Part shown: piece by piece, positions 17,413 to 26,129 of the stretch
How the letters are laid out: every line of letters begins with the position of its first letter
How positions within the stretch are numbered: position 1 is the first letter of the stretch
NCBI RefSeq assembly: GCF_000092205.1
Contig: NC_014216.1
Coordinates: forward strand, 992,001 to 1,056,000
Direction: 5' to 3'
DNA length: 64,000 bases
Source: Desulfurivibrio alkaliphilus AHT 2
GTDB taxonomy: Bacteria > Desulfobacterota > Desulfobulbia > Desulfobulbales > Desulfurivibrionaceae
Program-made: the position numbers and the translations under genes
The notes under the pieces: model-generated
The model's input: only the letters and a program-made list of their open reading frames with translations
Told to the model about the DNA's origin: nothing
Database searches by the model: none

Positions 17413-18198
17413 TCAGCCAAGCCGGTAGGTAACCGGGACCACCAGGATGGCCCTGGCCGGGGGACTGGGGAAGGGAGCTGATTTTTTTATGGTCTGCACG
17501 GCATTGTCATCCAGCAGGGAGAAACCGGAGCTTTCCATCACCTCGATGTTTTCCACCCCGCCGTCTTCCAAAATAACAAAGGAAACCAAAACCTTACCCT
17601 CCCAACCCATGCGCCGGGCCAGGCGCGGATAAACAATCCCCCGCTGGATCTCTTCCATGATGTAGTGGAAGTTGACCTCGAGATACTGGTCAACCAAAGG
17701 AGGTTCGGTGGGCGGCGATGGGCCGCCGGCCGGACCGGCGGCCAGCTCCTCGGAAGGGGCGCTGGCCCCCGGTCCGATCTCGGCAAGGCTCTGTGGCGGA
17801 GAGAATGGTTCGGGGCCGGCCGCCGGCGCCTGCTCCGGCAACTCTTGCGGCAGGGGTGGCACTGCCACCGGCGCCGGTTTCGGATCCGGTTCGGGTTCCG
17901 GTTCCGGTTCGGGCTCCGGTTCGGCAATGGGTAGTAGTACCTCGGGTTCACTTTTCAGCGGCTTAGCCGCGGCCAATTCCACCGACGGCTTCACCGGTGG
18001 CTCAACAGGGGCCACCGCCACCTCTGCAACTGCCGGCGGCGCCGGTGCCGCCGCCGGACCGGGGCCGTGGCTGATGGAAAAATCGATGACCAGCAGGTCC
18101 GGTTCGGTGGGAGTCAACCGCACCATCGCCACCAGCAACAACACCAGTGCTCCGTGCACCAGGCAGGAAATGATAAGGCCGCGCCACCGGTAACTCAT
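17413..18198 (-). CDS. tonB: TonB energy-transducing protein
   Basis: A 261-residue inner-membrane protein: one N-terminal transmembrane helix (LIISCLVHGALVLLLVAMV), a long periplasmic Pro/Glu-rich spacer with repeated PEPEPE, and a C-terminal TonB domain (IVYPRLARRMGWEGKVLVSF through FPSPPARAILVVPVTYRLG). It carries the ExbB/ExbD proton-motive energy to outer-membrane receptors. It overlaps exbD by 4 bp and is the last gene of the run that starts with a TonB-dependent receptor. Confidence 0.94.
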   Translation of the reverse strand: MSYRWRGLIISCLVHGALVLLLVAMVRLTPTEPDLLVIDFSISHGPGPAAAPAPPAVAEVAVAPVEPPVKPSVELAAAKPLKSEPEVLLPIAEPEPEPEPEPEPDPKPAPVAVPPLPQELPEQAPAAGPEPFSPPQSLAEIGPGASAPSEELAAGPAGGPSPPTEPPLVDQYLEVNFHYIMEEIQRGIVYPRLARRMGWEGKVLVSFVILEDGGVENIEVMESSGFSLLDDNAVQTIKKSAPFPSPPARAILVVPVTYRLG

Positions 18199-18575
18199 GA
18201 AATCTTTTCGGTCTGCAGGCTGACCCGGGTAAACCCGAGCTCTTTAACCACATCCATCACCTCCACAAAGGTCTGCAGGGCAATGGAACGGTCAGCCTTG
18301 ATCAGAATGGGCAGGGAGCGCTCTTTATGCCCCAGGCTCCGGCGCAGTTCGGCCAGTGATACCTCCCTGGCCTCAAGATAAAGATTGCCCCGGGCATCAA
18401 CTTCAATGGTGCTCGGCTCTAACGGTGCGGCTTCCGACGAGGCGGCCTCCGGCAGTTGCACCGGAATGGCCCCGGCGGCAATAAAGGTCGAGGTGGTGAG
18501 CACGATCACCAGCAGAACGAGCATTACATCCACCAGCGGAATCACGTTCATGTTGTTGAAACCCTGCTCATCCAT
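18195..18575 (-). CDS. exbD: ExbD-family biopolymer transporter
   Basis: A 126-residue protein with one transmembrane helix near the N-terminus containing the essential aspartate (IPLVDVMLVLLVIVL) and a periplasmic domain ending in KELGFTRVSLQT. It forms the TonB motor with ExbB. Overlaps exbB by 8 bp and tonB by 4 bp. Confidence 0.95.
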   Translation of the reverse strand: MDEQGFNNMNVIPLVDVMLVLLVIVLTTSTFIAAGAIPVQLPEAASSEAAPLEPSTIEVDARGNLYLEAREVSLAELRRSLGHKERSLPILIKADRSIALQTFVEVMDVVKELGFTRVSLQTEKIS

Positions 18576-18990
18576 GCCTGATCTCCCAGTTGGTTACCAG
18601 TACCTTTACCCGCCGCTGCAGCAGGTTGTAGGCGGTCACCGCCGGAATCGCCACCAGCAACCCGGCGGCGGTTACTTTCAGGGCCAGGGACAGGCCCACC
18701 ATAATCTGACCGGCATCCATCCGGCCGCTGGCCCCCATGTCGTAAAAGGTCAGCATAATTCCCAGAACGGTGCCCAACAGCCCCAGGTAGGGGGCATTGC
18801 GGCCGACGGTGCCGATCAGGTGCAGATTACCCGTCAACTCCAGTTCCAGCTTTCTCTTATCCTTGAATTCATCAAGCCGCAGGTTCCGGTAAACCATGAG
18901 CCGCTCGATGACGATGGCCAGCACCACGATGCTCATCAGGATGAGCAAACCGATAATGCCGTAATCTACCGTATATTTAATCCAATCCAT
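18568..18990 (-). CDS. exbB: ExbB/MotA/TolQ-type proton channel
   Basis: A 140-residue, rather short ExbB: a first transmembrane helix (IIGLLILMSIVVLAIVIE), a cytoplasmic loop, then two helices in the conserved block APYLGLLGTVLGIMLTF and KVTAAGLLVAIPAVTAYN. It provides the proton path for ExbD/TonB. It lies 62 bp below the TauE/DsbD-like gene in the same orientation. Confidence 0.95.
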   Translation of the reverse strand: MDWIKYTVDYGIIGLLILMSIVVLAIVIERLMVYRNLRLDEFKDKRKLELELTGNLHLIGTVGRNAPYLGLLGTVLGIMLTFYDMGASGRMDAGQIMVGLSLALKVTAAGLLVAIPAVTAYNLLQRRVKVLVTNWEIRHG

Positions 18991-19052
18991 AACAACTCAC
19001 CTCCTGCCGTAACAATCAATTTGGACTCGCTAAAACCGCCACCGGCACCTCG

Positions 19053-19667
19053 CTAAACCGCGGTGAGCAGCCGCCAGCCCATGGTCAACATAATCAGCAT
19101 ACAGGCACCCTGCAGCCAGGGCTTGATTCCGGCGCATTGCCGCCGGATTTGCTGGCCGATCAGGGCCAGTCCACCGCCGGCGATAAGCAGCGGAGAAATC
19201 ATCAAGGCCGTGCCGTAAAGCAGCCCGTAACCGCCACCGGCCAGCCAGGAGCCGCTGGCTGCAGCCAAAACCAGAATGGCCGCCAGCGGTGGACAGGGGA
19301 CCAAGCTGGTGGCCATACCCAGCAACAGCAACGAGCCCCGCTTACCCGCCTGCGCCGGCCGGGGCCGGCAACCCTCTTTGGCAAACAGCGGCAGCAGCAG
19401 GGCCGCCCCGATCAGGGCCAGGCCAGGGATGAGCCGCTGCTGTTCGGCCCCGATGGTCAGCACCTGCCCCAGCAGCCCGGCGACGGCCCCCAGGAAGGCG
19501 TAACTCAAGGCCTTGCCCAACATGAAGAAAAGGGCCGCCAACAGCCCGTCGCGAAAACCACTGCCACACCCCAGCAAGTAGGGCCCCAGCCAGGGCAGGC
19601 AGCTTAAACTGCAGACCGTGGAACCGTACGCCAGCCCCAGCAGGAAAATACCCGCCGGCTCAAGCAT
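19053..19667 (-). CDS. TauE/SafE- or DsbD-like polytopic membrane protein
   Basis: A 204-residue protein with about six hydrophobic helices. The first carries STVCSLSCLPWLGPYLLGCG and the fourth ATSLVPCPPLAAILVLAAA; this C-P placement resembles the CcdA/DsbD transmembrane domain and related exporter families. It could move reducing equivalents or a sulfur or metal species across the inner membrane. The ATG at 19667 overlaps the stop of the activator ATPase gene. Its place in the receptor/double-cubane operon is its best functional clue. Confidence 0.78.
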   Translation of the reverse strand: MLEPAGIFLLGLAYGSTVCSLSCLPWLGPYLLGCGSGFRDGLLAALFFMLGKALSYAFLGAVAGLLGQVLTIGAEQQRLIPGLALIGAALLLPLFAKEGCRPRPAQAGKRGSLLLLGMATSLVPCPPLAAILVLAAASGSWLAGGGYGLLYGTALMISPLLIAGGGLALIGQQIRRQCAGIKPWLQGACMLIMLTMGWRLLTAV

Positions 19668-20484
19668 TTTCCCCTTCCCCCTCGCCGGCCAACTCTTCGC
19701 CGGTCTCCAGGGCCAGCAGGGCCGCACCTAAAGCGGTGGTGATCTGCGGGGTGGGCGGCACGATCACCGGCCGCATCAGTTCATCTTCCAGAGCCGCCAC
19801 CAACCCCTGGTTGCGGGCCGGCCCACCGTCGAAAAACACCGCGCCTTCGCCGGTAAAACGTTTGGCCAGCCTGGCCACCCGTTTGGCGATGGAATAATGC
19901 ACCCCGGCGATCAGTTCCTCTTTGCCGTGGCCATTGGCCAGCAGGCTGATGATTTCCGACTCGGCAAAGACCGTGCAGGTGCTGTTGATGGTCAGGGGCA
20001 CCCCCTGGGCCCGCATATGCAACGCGCCCAGCTGGTCCACCTCCACTTCCAGGTTGCGCGCCGTCATCTCGAGGAAACGGCCGGTACCGGCGGCACACTT
20101 GTCGTTCATGGCAAAGTTCTGGATCTGCCCCTCCCCGTCCAACTGGATCACCTTCAGGTCCTGGCCGCCGATATTGATGATGGTCCGCACCGGCTCCCCT
20201 TCCCGGCTGAAGGCCACCGCCCCTATGGCATTGGCGGTTATCTCGCTGATGGTCTCATCGGACTCCTTGAACAACTTACGGCCGTACCCGGTGGAGAAGA
20301 TATAGGCCACATCTTCACGCTGCAATTGATGATCGGCCAGCAAGCCGGCAAAGGCATTCATGGTGTTCTGATGGAAATGACTACCGGTTGGGCAGGTGGC
20401 GTCGGCCACCAACCGTTGCTCCTGATCCACCAGCACCAGCTTGATACTGGTGGAGCCGATATCGATGCCGCCGTAATATTTCAT
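19660..20484 (-). CDS. ATPase activator of a 2-hydroxyacyl-CoA dehydratase-like enzyme (BadF/HgdC family)
   Basis: A 274-residue actin-fold ATPase. It opens GGIDIGSTSIKLVLVD and contains NIGGQDLKVIQLD, NDKCAAGTGRFLEMTA and FAESEIISL. The cysteines in NDKCAAGTG and STCTVFAESE are those that bind the bridging [4Fe-4S] cluster of the homodimeric activator. These proteins use ATP hydrolysis to push an electron to a very low potential in a partner. It overlaps the double-cubane-like gene by 4 bp (ATGA), so partner identity is clear by context. Confidence 0.92.
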   Translation of the reverse strand: MKYYGGIDIGSTSIKLVLVDQEQRLVADATCPTGSHFHQNTMNAFAGLLADHQLQREDVAYIFSTGYGRKLFKESDETISEITANAIGAVAFSREGEPVRTIINIGGQDLKVIQLDGEGQIQNFAMNDKCAAGTGRFLEMTARNLEVEVDQLGALHMRAQGVPLTINSTCTVFAESEIISLLANGHGKEELIAGVHYSIAKRVARLAKRFTGEGAVFFDGGPARNQGLVAALEDELMRPVIVPPTPQITTALGAALLALETGEELAGEGEGENA

Positions 20485-21776
20485 ATTTCCCTCTTTTTCC
20501 TGGCCGTCTTTCTCTTGCGAGCCTTGATCGACTCAATAAAGGCCTCCACCCGGGTGGAAAGCTGGCCCGAGTCCTCGGGGCTGTAATCGGTTTCCACATA
20601 GAGCATGGGAGTTCCCCGGGCGCTCAAAATTTCATTGACCTGCCGGCGTTCCATCTCATAGGGCAGACAACCGGAAAAGGCCTGGTAAACCACGCCATCC
20701 ACCGCAAATTCGTCGATCATGGCGAGCAGCTTGCGCAGGCGGTCGTGGTTGGGGGTCAGACAGGGGCAAGTGCATGGTTTCAGGTAACGGTCGGCCACCG
20801 CCGGCACCATATCATTGAGCCCCGCCTCGTCATAGGCCACGGCATCGGAGAGCAGCCGGGTGGAAGAACATGACTCGTCGGCGACGATGATGCCGCCGGA
20901 TTGCTCCACCAGCACCGGCAGTTTGAAGTTGGGAAAGATCGGCGGCGAACCGGTAAACAGCAGCCGCGGTGCCCGCCGGTTGGTAACCCGGACCTCTCCC
21001 TGGCGGCGCTGCTCAAGCTCGGCCAGCAACGCCTCCACCGCCTGGCACCAGCGCTCGATATCGGCCAGAAAATAGGCGTTGTAGACCAAAAACAGGTCGG
21101 ATCCCAGGATCAGGGGCGGGCGGTTGCCCCGCAGGCGGTGCAACTGCCGAAACAGGGCCGCCGCCCGGCCCACCTGGCCAATGGCCTGCCTTAATCCGGC
21201 GGCGGTTACCCGGCGGCCGACCATGCGCTCCAGGGCGATGGCGAACTGCTTGACCGACTCCTGCCAGTAATACCGGGACAGCTCACTATCCTTGCCGGCC
21301 GGCATCTCCAGGCTGTAAACCGGGTAGCCCAGGGCGGCAAGCTGTTCGCAGGCCTTCTTTTTCTGATCGCAGGTGGTGGGCACCACCACCCCGCCCAGGT
21401 CCTCCCCCCACAAAGACTGGTTAAGCTTGAGCATCCCCAGGGTGGAGCGCACCACCGGGCAGGATTTGGCGGGCATGAATTCGGCCCCCACCTGATCGTA
21501 AGCATTAGCGCCGCTGCACAGCCGCCAGGGGTATGCGCCGACGGCCAGGATCAACTCCTGGGGCACCTGCATGCACATGGTGGCGACAATTTTACGCCCG
21601 CCGGCCAATGAGGCCGGCCCCGCACCATTGGCCAGATCACGGAACAGGGAATAAAAATAGTCCATGGCCGCCAGCCGTTCGGGAAATTCCGCCAACCTTT
21701 GCAGGGTCTCCTCCCCTTCCATGGCCAGATGCAGCCGGGTGGTTTTGCGCATCCGCTGCCCTAATTCATGTTCCAT
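20481..21776 (-). CDS. Double-cubane cluster / 2-hydroxyacyl-CoA dehydratase-like reductase
   Basis: A 431-residue HgdB-family protein. Cysteines that can bind an Fe-S cluster are C68, C87, C106, C136, C143, C303, C335, C337, C339 and C370, with family blocks PTTCDQKKKACEQL, DESCSSTR and SGCLPYEMER. A single such gene with one activator, rather than a two-subunit dehydratase, fits the double-cubane protein subfamily, which performs ATP-driven reductions of small molecules. ATG 21776 follows AGGAAAAACA. It sits between a polyferredoxin gene and the activator gene in an operon led by a TonB-dependent receptor. The substrate is unknown. Confidence 0.88.
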   Translation of the reverse strand: MEHELGQRMRKTTRLHLAMEGEETLQRLAEFPERLAAMDYFYSLFRDLANGAGPASLAGGRKIVATMCMQVPQELILAVGAYPWRLCSGANAYDQVGAEFMPAKSCPVVRSTLGMLKLNQSLWGEDLGGVVVPTTCDQKKKACEQLAALGYPVYSLEMPAGKDSELSRYYWQESVKQFAIALERMVGRRVTAAGLRQAIGQVGRAAALFRQLHRLRGNRPPLILGSDLFLVYNAYFLADIERWCQAVEALLAELEQRRQGEVRVTNRRAPRLLFTGSPPIFPNFKLPVLVEQSGGIIVADESCSSTRLLSDAVAYDEAGLNDMVPAVADRYLKPCTCPCLTPNHDRLRKLLAMIDEFAVDGVVYQAFSGCLPYEMERRQVNEILSARGTPMLYVETDYSPEDSGQLSTRVEAFIESIKARKRKTARKKREI

Positions 21777-22761
21777 TGTTTTTCCTGTCCATTCGTTTAA
21801 AAAAACCTTCAGCGGTGGAGCTGTACACCGGCAGGGTCAGGAATCTGGCCTGCAGGCAGTCATCCTCCGGGCAAACCTCGATGCATTTGCCGCACATCAT
21901 GCAGTCGTCCTGGACGATATTGTAACTCTCCAGGTCGTCGGCGATGGCTCTAATGCCCACATCACAGGCCCGGTAGCAGTTGCCGCAGCGGGTACACTTG
22001 GCACCGTTTTTGGTCAGCCGCAACAGCCCGAGCCGGGAAAAGATATAGTGGAAAGCGCTCATGGGGCAAAACAGGCAGAAAAAGCGGGGCTTGACCAGCG
22101 AGCCGATAATAAACAGACCGGTGATCGCCATCCCCAGGGCGGTCAGGGTCAATTTGGCCACCGAGCTGAAATCGATGGCCAGCTGGCTGAAATCGCCGGC
22201 GAACAGCGGCAGGATGGTACGCCCCGGGCAGATCATGCAGAATGGCACCCCCCAATCGTGACTGAGTTTGGGCAGACCGAAAAAACTGTTGCCGATGGCC
22301 ATGGGAATCAGGATCAGCAACGCCAGCAGGATATATTTGATTTTGCCGAGGCGCTGAAAAACCGGCTCGGAGTAGGTGGCGGGACGGATTTTCAGCTTGC
22401 GCCGCAAAGCGCTTAACCAGTCCTGGATGGTCCCCAAAGGGCAGACAAAACCGCACCAGGCCTTGTTGAAGAACACAAAAAAGGCCACAAAGGTGGCCAG
22501 GCCGATCAAAATCGCCATCCCGCGGCCGCCGAACCACTCCGGCCAGGGGGTGACCATCTGGTGCTGGAACCCCAGCAGGTAGCAGGCGCCGCCGTGCAGG
22601 TCGCTGTACAAACAGGCAAAGGTGGGCAAATGATTACCGACGTTGATGGCCAGGTAACCACCATATATCAGCAAGGCAAAGGAAAAGAGCTGCACATGAA
22701 AACGGAACCGGCTGAGGTTGCCGCGGTTGACGGCCCGTTGCAGGTTTTTCAGGCTATTCAT
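21766..22761 (-). CDS. NapH/NosR-like membrane polyferredoxin
   Basis: A 331-residue inner-membrane protein with about five transmembrane helices, two C-x3-C-P loops (WCGFVCPLG, FCLFCPM) and two C-terminal [4Fe-4S] motifs (CTRCGNCYRACDVG and CMMCGKCIEVCPE). Such proteins pass electrons from the quinone pool or cytoplasm. ATG 22761 is used with a GGGGGG tract upstream. Overlaps its upstream and downstream genes by a few bases, so it is probably the electron donor or acceptor for the double-cubane module; the direction of flow is not evident. Confidence 0.9.
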   Translation of the reverse strand: MNSLKNLQRAVNRGNLSRFRFHVQLFSFALLIYGGYLAINVGNHLPTFACLYSDLHGGACYLLGFQHQMVTPWPEWFGGRGMAILIGLATFVAFFVFFNKAWCGFVCPLGTIQDWLSALRRKLKIRPATYSEPVFQRLGKIKYILLALLILIPMAIGNSFFGLPKLSHDWGVPFCMICPGRTILPLFAGDFSQLAIDFSSVAKLTLTALGMAITGLFIIGSLVKPRFFCLFCPMSAFHYIFSRLGLLRLTKNGAKCTRCGNCYRACDVGIRAIADDLESYNIVQDDCMMCGKCIEVCPEDDCLQARFLTLPVYSSTAEGFFKRMDRKNNGT

Positions 22762-23776
22762 CAAAAACAACCCCCCGATAGGGCCGCCGGCGTCGTTCCC
22801 GGTATAGGTAGACCCCGCCCCCGCCGGCGATCATCATCGTGGCCGCCAGCAGCAGCCCGGAGGCGTAGGAGGAATACTCCCGCTCCGGCGGGGAATAGAC
22901 CCAGGGGTGGGTGATTTGATAACTGACTGCGCCATAGGGCTCACCCCGGAACTCGCCTGTTTTTTCCGTCCGCCAGCGGGCGCTTACCTCGAAGGGGCCG
23001 CGATGGCTGCGCCGAAACTCCTGCCACAGCGAGGGGTAGTAATCGCGGATCAACTGGATGCGGGCCATCCCCTGTTCATCGCTGGTTACTGTTTTCCGCC
23101 AGCCCTGCTCGGTGGTGAGGGTTACTTCGGCCCCGGCCACCGGCGCCCCGTAAGAAAGCACGGTGATCCGCAAGTTGTCGCCGGACCTCACCGCGGCGTG
23201 AAAATTGCGGCTCCAGAGATCATCCACTACGATTTCAAACGGCACCGTGTCGAGCTGTTGAGGGTTGATCAGGTCCGGATTGAACTTCCCGTCATGGCCC
23301 CAACGGCAGCTGTGGTGCATGGTGATCCATTTGGCCACCCGCACCGCCAGCACCCCGTCTTCAACCCCCTCTTCCACCAGATAAACGTTATGGGCGCCAT
23401 GGGTCGGGCCATCCCCCGGTGGGGTGGCAAAAGTCAGCCGGGGGCTGGCCCCCAGGATCAGCTCCGGCTCGAACACCGCCCCGTCGGGCCGGCGGACATA
23501 TGCCCTGATCGCGGCCCCGCGCCGGTACTGGTTGAGATGATAGGTACGCTGGGAAACCGGGCGGTGTTCCGATTCCAGCCTCGGCCCACCGTTACCCCGT
23601 CCCCCGCCATGCCCGACATGCCCCTCGGCACACTCCTCCCCCGCCGCGGCGGCCGAATCAACCGGCGGGGCCAGGGTAAGGCGCAGGGGTGGCAATTCGT
23701 CGGCCACCACCGCTGACAGCAGCCCAGGTAGCAACCAAAACATCAGCAGCAGTGCTGTCTGGCGGACGACCACCAT
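22754..23776 (-). CDS. Exported DUF4198-like periplasmic protein with C-terminal membrane anchor
   Basis: A 340-residue protein with a signal peptide (VVVRQTALLLMFWLLPGLLSAVVA), a His/Gly-rich patch (HVGHGGGRGNGG), a beta-sandwich-like region with GAPVAGAEVTLTTEQG, and a C-terminal transmembrane helix (ASGLLLAATMMIAGGGGVYLY) followed by basic residues. The pattern resembles DUF4198/carboxypeptidase-regulatory-like proteins that accompany metal-uptake receptors. The start ATG at 23776 overlaps the receptor stop (TAATG), which favours it over an upstream TTG. Histidines MHHSCRWGHD could bind metal or haem. Function not established. Confidence 0.78.
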   Translation of the reverse strand: MVVVRQTALLLMFWLLPGLLSAVVADELPPLRLTLAPPVDSAAAAGEECAEGHVGHGGGRGNGGPRLESEHRPVSQRTYHLNQYRRGAAIRAYVRRPDGAVFEPELILGASPRLTFATPPGDGPTHGAHNVYLVEEGVEDGVLAVRVAKWITMHHSCRWGHDGKFNPDLINPQQLDTVPFEIVVDDLWSRNFHAAVRSGDNLRITVLSYGAPVAGAEVTLTTEQGWRKTVTSDEQGMARIQLIRDYYPSLWQEFRRSHRGPFEVSARWRTEKTGEFRGEPYGAVSYQITHPWVYSPPEREYSSYASGLLLAATMMIAGGGGVYLYRERRRRPYRGVVFDE

Positions 23777-25839
23777 TACCCGTTGCCCCCCCAACGGTAG
23801 GAAAGTCCGGCAAAAAAGGTCCGGGGTGAGCCGGAGTACAGCCCCATGCCGGTAACACTGGTTGAACTTTCAGAAACATAGCTGGCATACTCCTTGTCGG
23901 CCAGGTTGTTGACGTGGGCCCACAACGACCAGCTCTGCCAATTGTAGGCCGCCCGCAGATTGAACAGGGTCGGCCGGGAATAGGTCAACTCGTTGGCGTT
24001 ATCGGCGTACTGCTGGCTGATCTCATCCATTTCCAGCTCGACCTCGAAACCCTCGTAAGGCAGGACGGTCAAGCGGAGATTGAGCCGGTGTTTGGGCGAG
24101 CGCGGCAGCCAATTGCCGGAGTAGTCGACCCCGGCGTCACGGAAGCGGTCGAACTTGTTCTCGGCGTAGGTGTAAGACATTCCCAGCCTGGCCCAGGCCA
24201 CCAGGGCGTAATCGGCGGCAAGCTCCAGGCCGGTATGCTCGGTCTTGGCGGCATTGCGGTACTCCGAGGTAAAGGGACCGGTGGTGACGTCGACGATTTT
24301 TTCCCGGATGGTCATATGGTAGAGGGCCAGATCGACGCTGGCCCGGCCGTCAAGGAGAATGCTACGCAGCCCGACTTCATAGTTGTCGGCCTTTTCCGGG
24401 TCCAGATCGGGATTGCGCAACCGCGAGGTAAAGAGCTGGCTGGTGGTGGGCACCACAAAACCCTGGGAATAGCTGCCGTAGAGATTGAGGTGGGGCAAGG
24501 GATTGTAGGTTAAACCCACTTTCGGGCTAAGGCGGGAAAAACTCTGTTTTCCTTCCATGCCGGCAGTACCCAGCAGGTTATCGGTTAAATCGTAGCGAGC
24601 CCAGTCATAGCGGGCTCCCGCCTGCAGTTTGAGATTATCGCCCAGCCGGCGATCAAGCTGCAGGTAAGGCGCCGCCGCGTCGGTTTCGATATCATAGGAG
24701 TCCCGCAGGCCGGTTACCGTGTAAGAGGTATATTTTTTGCTCACCGGATCGCGGGTTACCGCCAGGTTGTATACCTCGGCCTCATGCTTGCTGGTCTGCA
24801 GATCGAGCCCGCTTACCAGTTGGCTTTCAACGGAGGGAAGCTCCCGGGCATAGAGCAGTTGCAGGTCGATGTCATACCCCTCGATGTCGGAATAGGTGCT
24901 CAGGGCCTGGACATTGGGGTCACCGAACACCGGCCGGAAGCTGTAACCGGGATAGACCACATGGTCGATCCGACGATAGCCCAGGGTAAGGTCGAAATCA
25001 CCGCCGGCCAGGTCGGTGGCGTATGAAATCGCCGGCGCCACCTTTTCCATTTCCACATTGGCGAAGGTGTGATAACTCTGCTGCCAGTCATCGTTGAAAT
25101 CCTGCTCATCCAGGGAACCGGCGGTGTTGTTGTCGAACTTGACATAGTCAAAGTTGAAGGTCCAGATGGAGGCCCCGGCGGTAAAGTGTTGCAGTCGGAT
25201 ATTGGCCGCCTGTCGTTTGCTCTCGGTGTTTTCCCGCCAACCGTTGCGGTCTTTGAAGTTGAAATCAACGTTGTAGCTCAGCGATTGGGAGGTGCCGCTG
25301 GCATATGCCCCGCCCCGGTATTCATCATACTCGCCGGCCTCGCCCCAGGCGGTGACCTGCGGCTGGGCGGTGGGTTTTTTGGTGATCAGATTGATCACCC
25401 CGCCGATGGCATTGCTGCCGTAAAGGGCCGAGGCCGGCCCCTTGACCACCTCGATTCGTTCAATATTGGCACTGTTGATCTCGCGAAAGTTGACCCCGCC
25501 GCTGCCGTAAGTTCGGCTGGGGCGGCCATCGATGAGCACCAGGGTGTAGGGATTGGTGAAGTGGGTGGGCACCCGGATGGAGGTCAGTTCCTCATCGCCG
25601 CCGAAGTTGCTGGTCAGGACCCCGGGCACCCGCTGCAGAATTTCCCCCGCATTACGGTATTTGACCCGCTCCACCTCGTCCTGGCCGATGACCTCGATGG
25701 TGGCGGTGGAATCCTGCCGCTGTTCTTCAATGCGCGACGAGGTTACCACCACCTCACCCAGTTCACGTTTGATCTCTCCGGCCAGGGCCGGTCCGGCCAG
25801 AGCCCCGACGGCTACAATGGTGATAACTCCCCGTTTCAT
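23776..25839 (-). CDS. TonB-dependent outer-membrane receptor
   Basis: A 687-residue receptor: signal peptide (residues 1-20, ending PALA), a candidate TonB box GEVVVTSSR, plug domain (IEVIGQDEVER through INLITKKP) and a beta barrel with a TonB-dependent receptor C-terminal segment. It resembles colicin I receptor/BtuB-type receptors; ligand is unknown. ATG 25839 has GGGGAGAGTGGG upstream. It is the first gene of the nine-gene operon, and a strong 15-bp palindrome lies about 85 bp upstream of the start. No substrate-binding protein or ABC transporter is present, so the inner-membrane step is unclear. Confidence 0.93.
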   Translation of the reverse strand: MKRGVITIVAVGALAGPALAGEIKRELGEVVVTSSRIEEQRQDSTATIEVIGQDEVERVKYRNAGEILQRVPGVLTSNFGGDEELTSIRVPTHFTNPYTLVLIDGRPSRTYGSGGVNFREINSANIERIEVVKGPASALYGSNAIGGVINLITKKPTAQPQVTAWGEAGEYDEYRGGAYASGTSQSLSYNVDFNFKDRNGWRENTESKRQAANIRLQHFTAGASIWTFNFDYVKFDNNTAGSLDEQDFNDDWQQSYHTFANVEMEKVAPAISYATDLAGGDFDLTLGYRRIDHVVYPGYSFRPVFGDPNVQALSTYSDIEGYDIDLQLLYARELPSVESQLVSGLDLQTSKHEAEVYNLAVTRDPVSKKYTSYTVTGLRDSYDIETDAAAPYLQLDRRLGDNLKLQAGARYDWARYDLTDNLLGTAGMEGKQSFSRLSPKVGLTYNPLPHLNLYGSYSQGFVVPTTSQLFTSRLRNPDLDPEKADNYEVGLRSILLDGRASVDLALYHMTIREKIVDVTTGPFTSEYRNAAKTEHTGLELAADYALVAWARLGMSYTYAENKFDRFRDAGVDYSGNWLPRSPKHRLNLRLTVLPYEGFEVELEMDEISQQYADNANELTYSRPTLFNLRAAYNWQSWSLWAHVNNLADKEYASYVSESSTSVTGMGLYSGSPRTFFAGLSYRWGGNG

Positions 25840-25921
25840 CCCACTCTCCCCTTGCATGGTGATCTTGTCCGGTGATCAATTGATCGCGGTGACAATTAAA
25901 AGGGGAAATTATAACCGGCTT

Positions 25922-25958
25922 TGCCGGTGCGACAATGTGGCGAATTGTCGCACCGGCA
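25922..25958. promoter_or_regulatory. Perfect 15-bp inverted repeat upstream of the TonB receptor operon (candidate operator)
   Basis: TGCCGGTGCGACAAT (25922-25936) and ATTGTCGCACCGGCA (25944-25958) flank a 7-nt centre, about 83-119 bp upstream of the receptor ATG. The length and perfection suggest a dimeric regulator site or a leader hairpin. Half-sites point the opposite way from CRP/FNR-type TGTCG-N6-CGACA sites, so CooA/HcpR is not supported. Confidence 0.65.
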
Positions 25959-26129
25959 TGGTTAGTGCCAAGCATGCCGAGCGTCATCCACTCGCGAAAA
26001 ACAGCAAGACACTGCCAAGGCACTGCCAAAACACTGATGGATTGGCAAAAACGGCAAGCTGTTGTAAAAGATTACAGGCGGGAGATGGAGGCGCTGGACA
26101 ATAAGCAACGACAGCAGCGAGGAAGCACC

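Noticed and set aside
25922-25958. Reading the receptor palindrome as a CooA or HcpR site
   Set aside because: CRP/FNR-type sites read TGTCG-N6-CGACA; here the half-sites are in the opposite order (CGACA outside-in first), so the match is only apparent.
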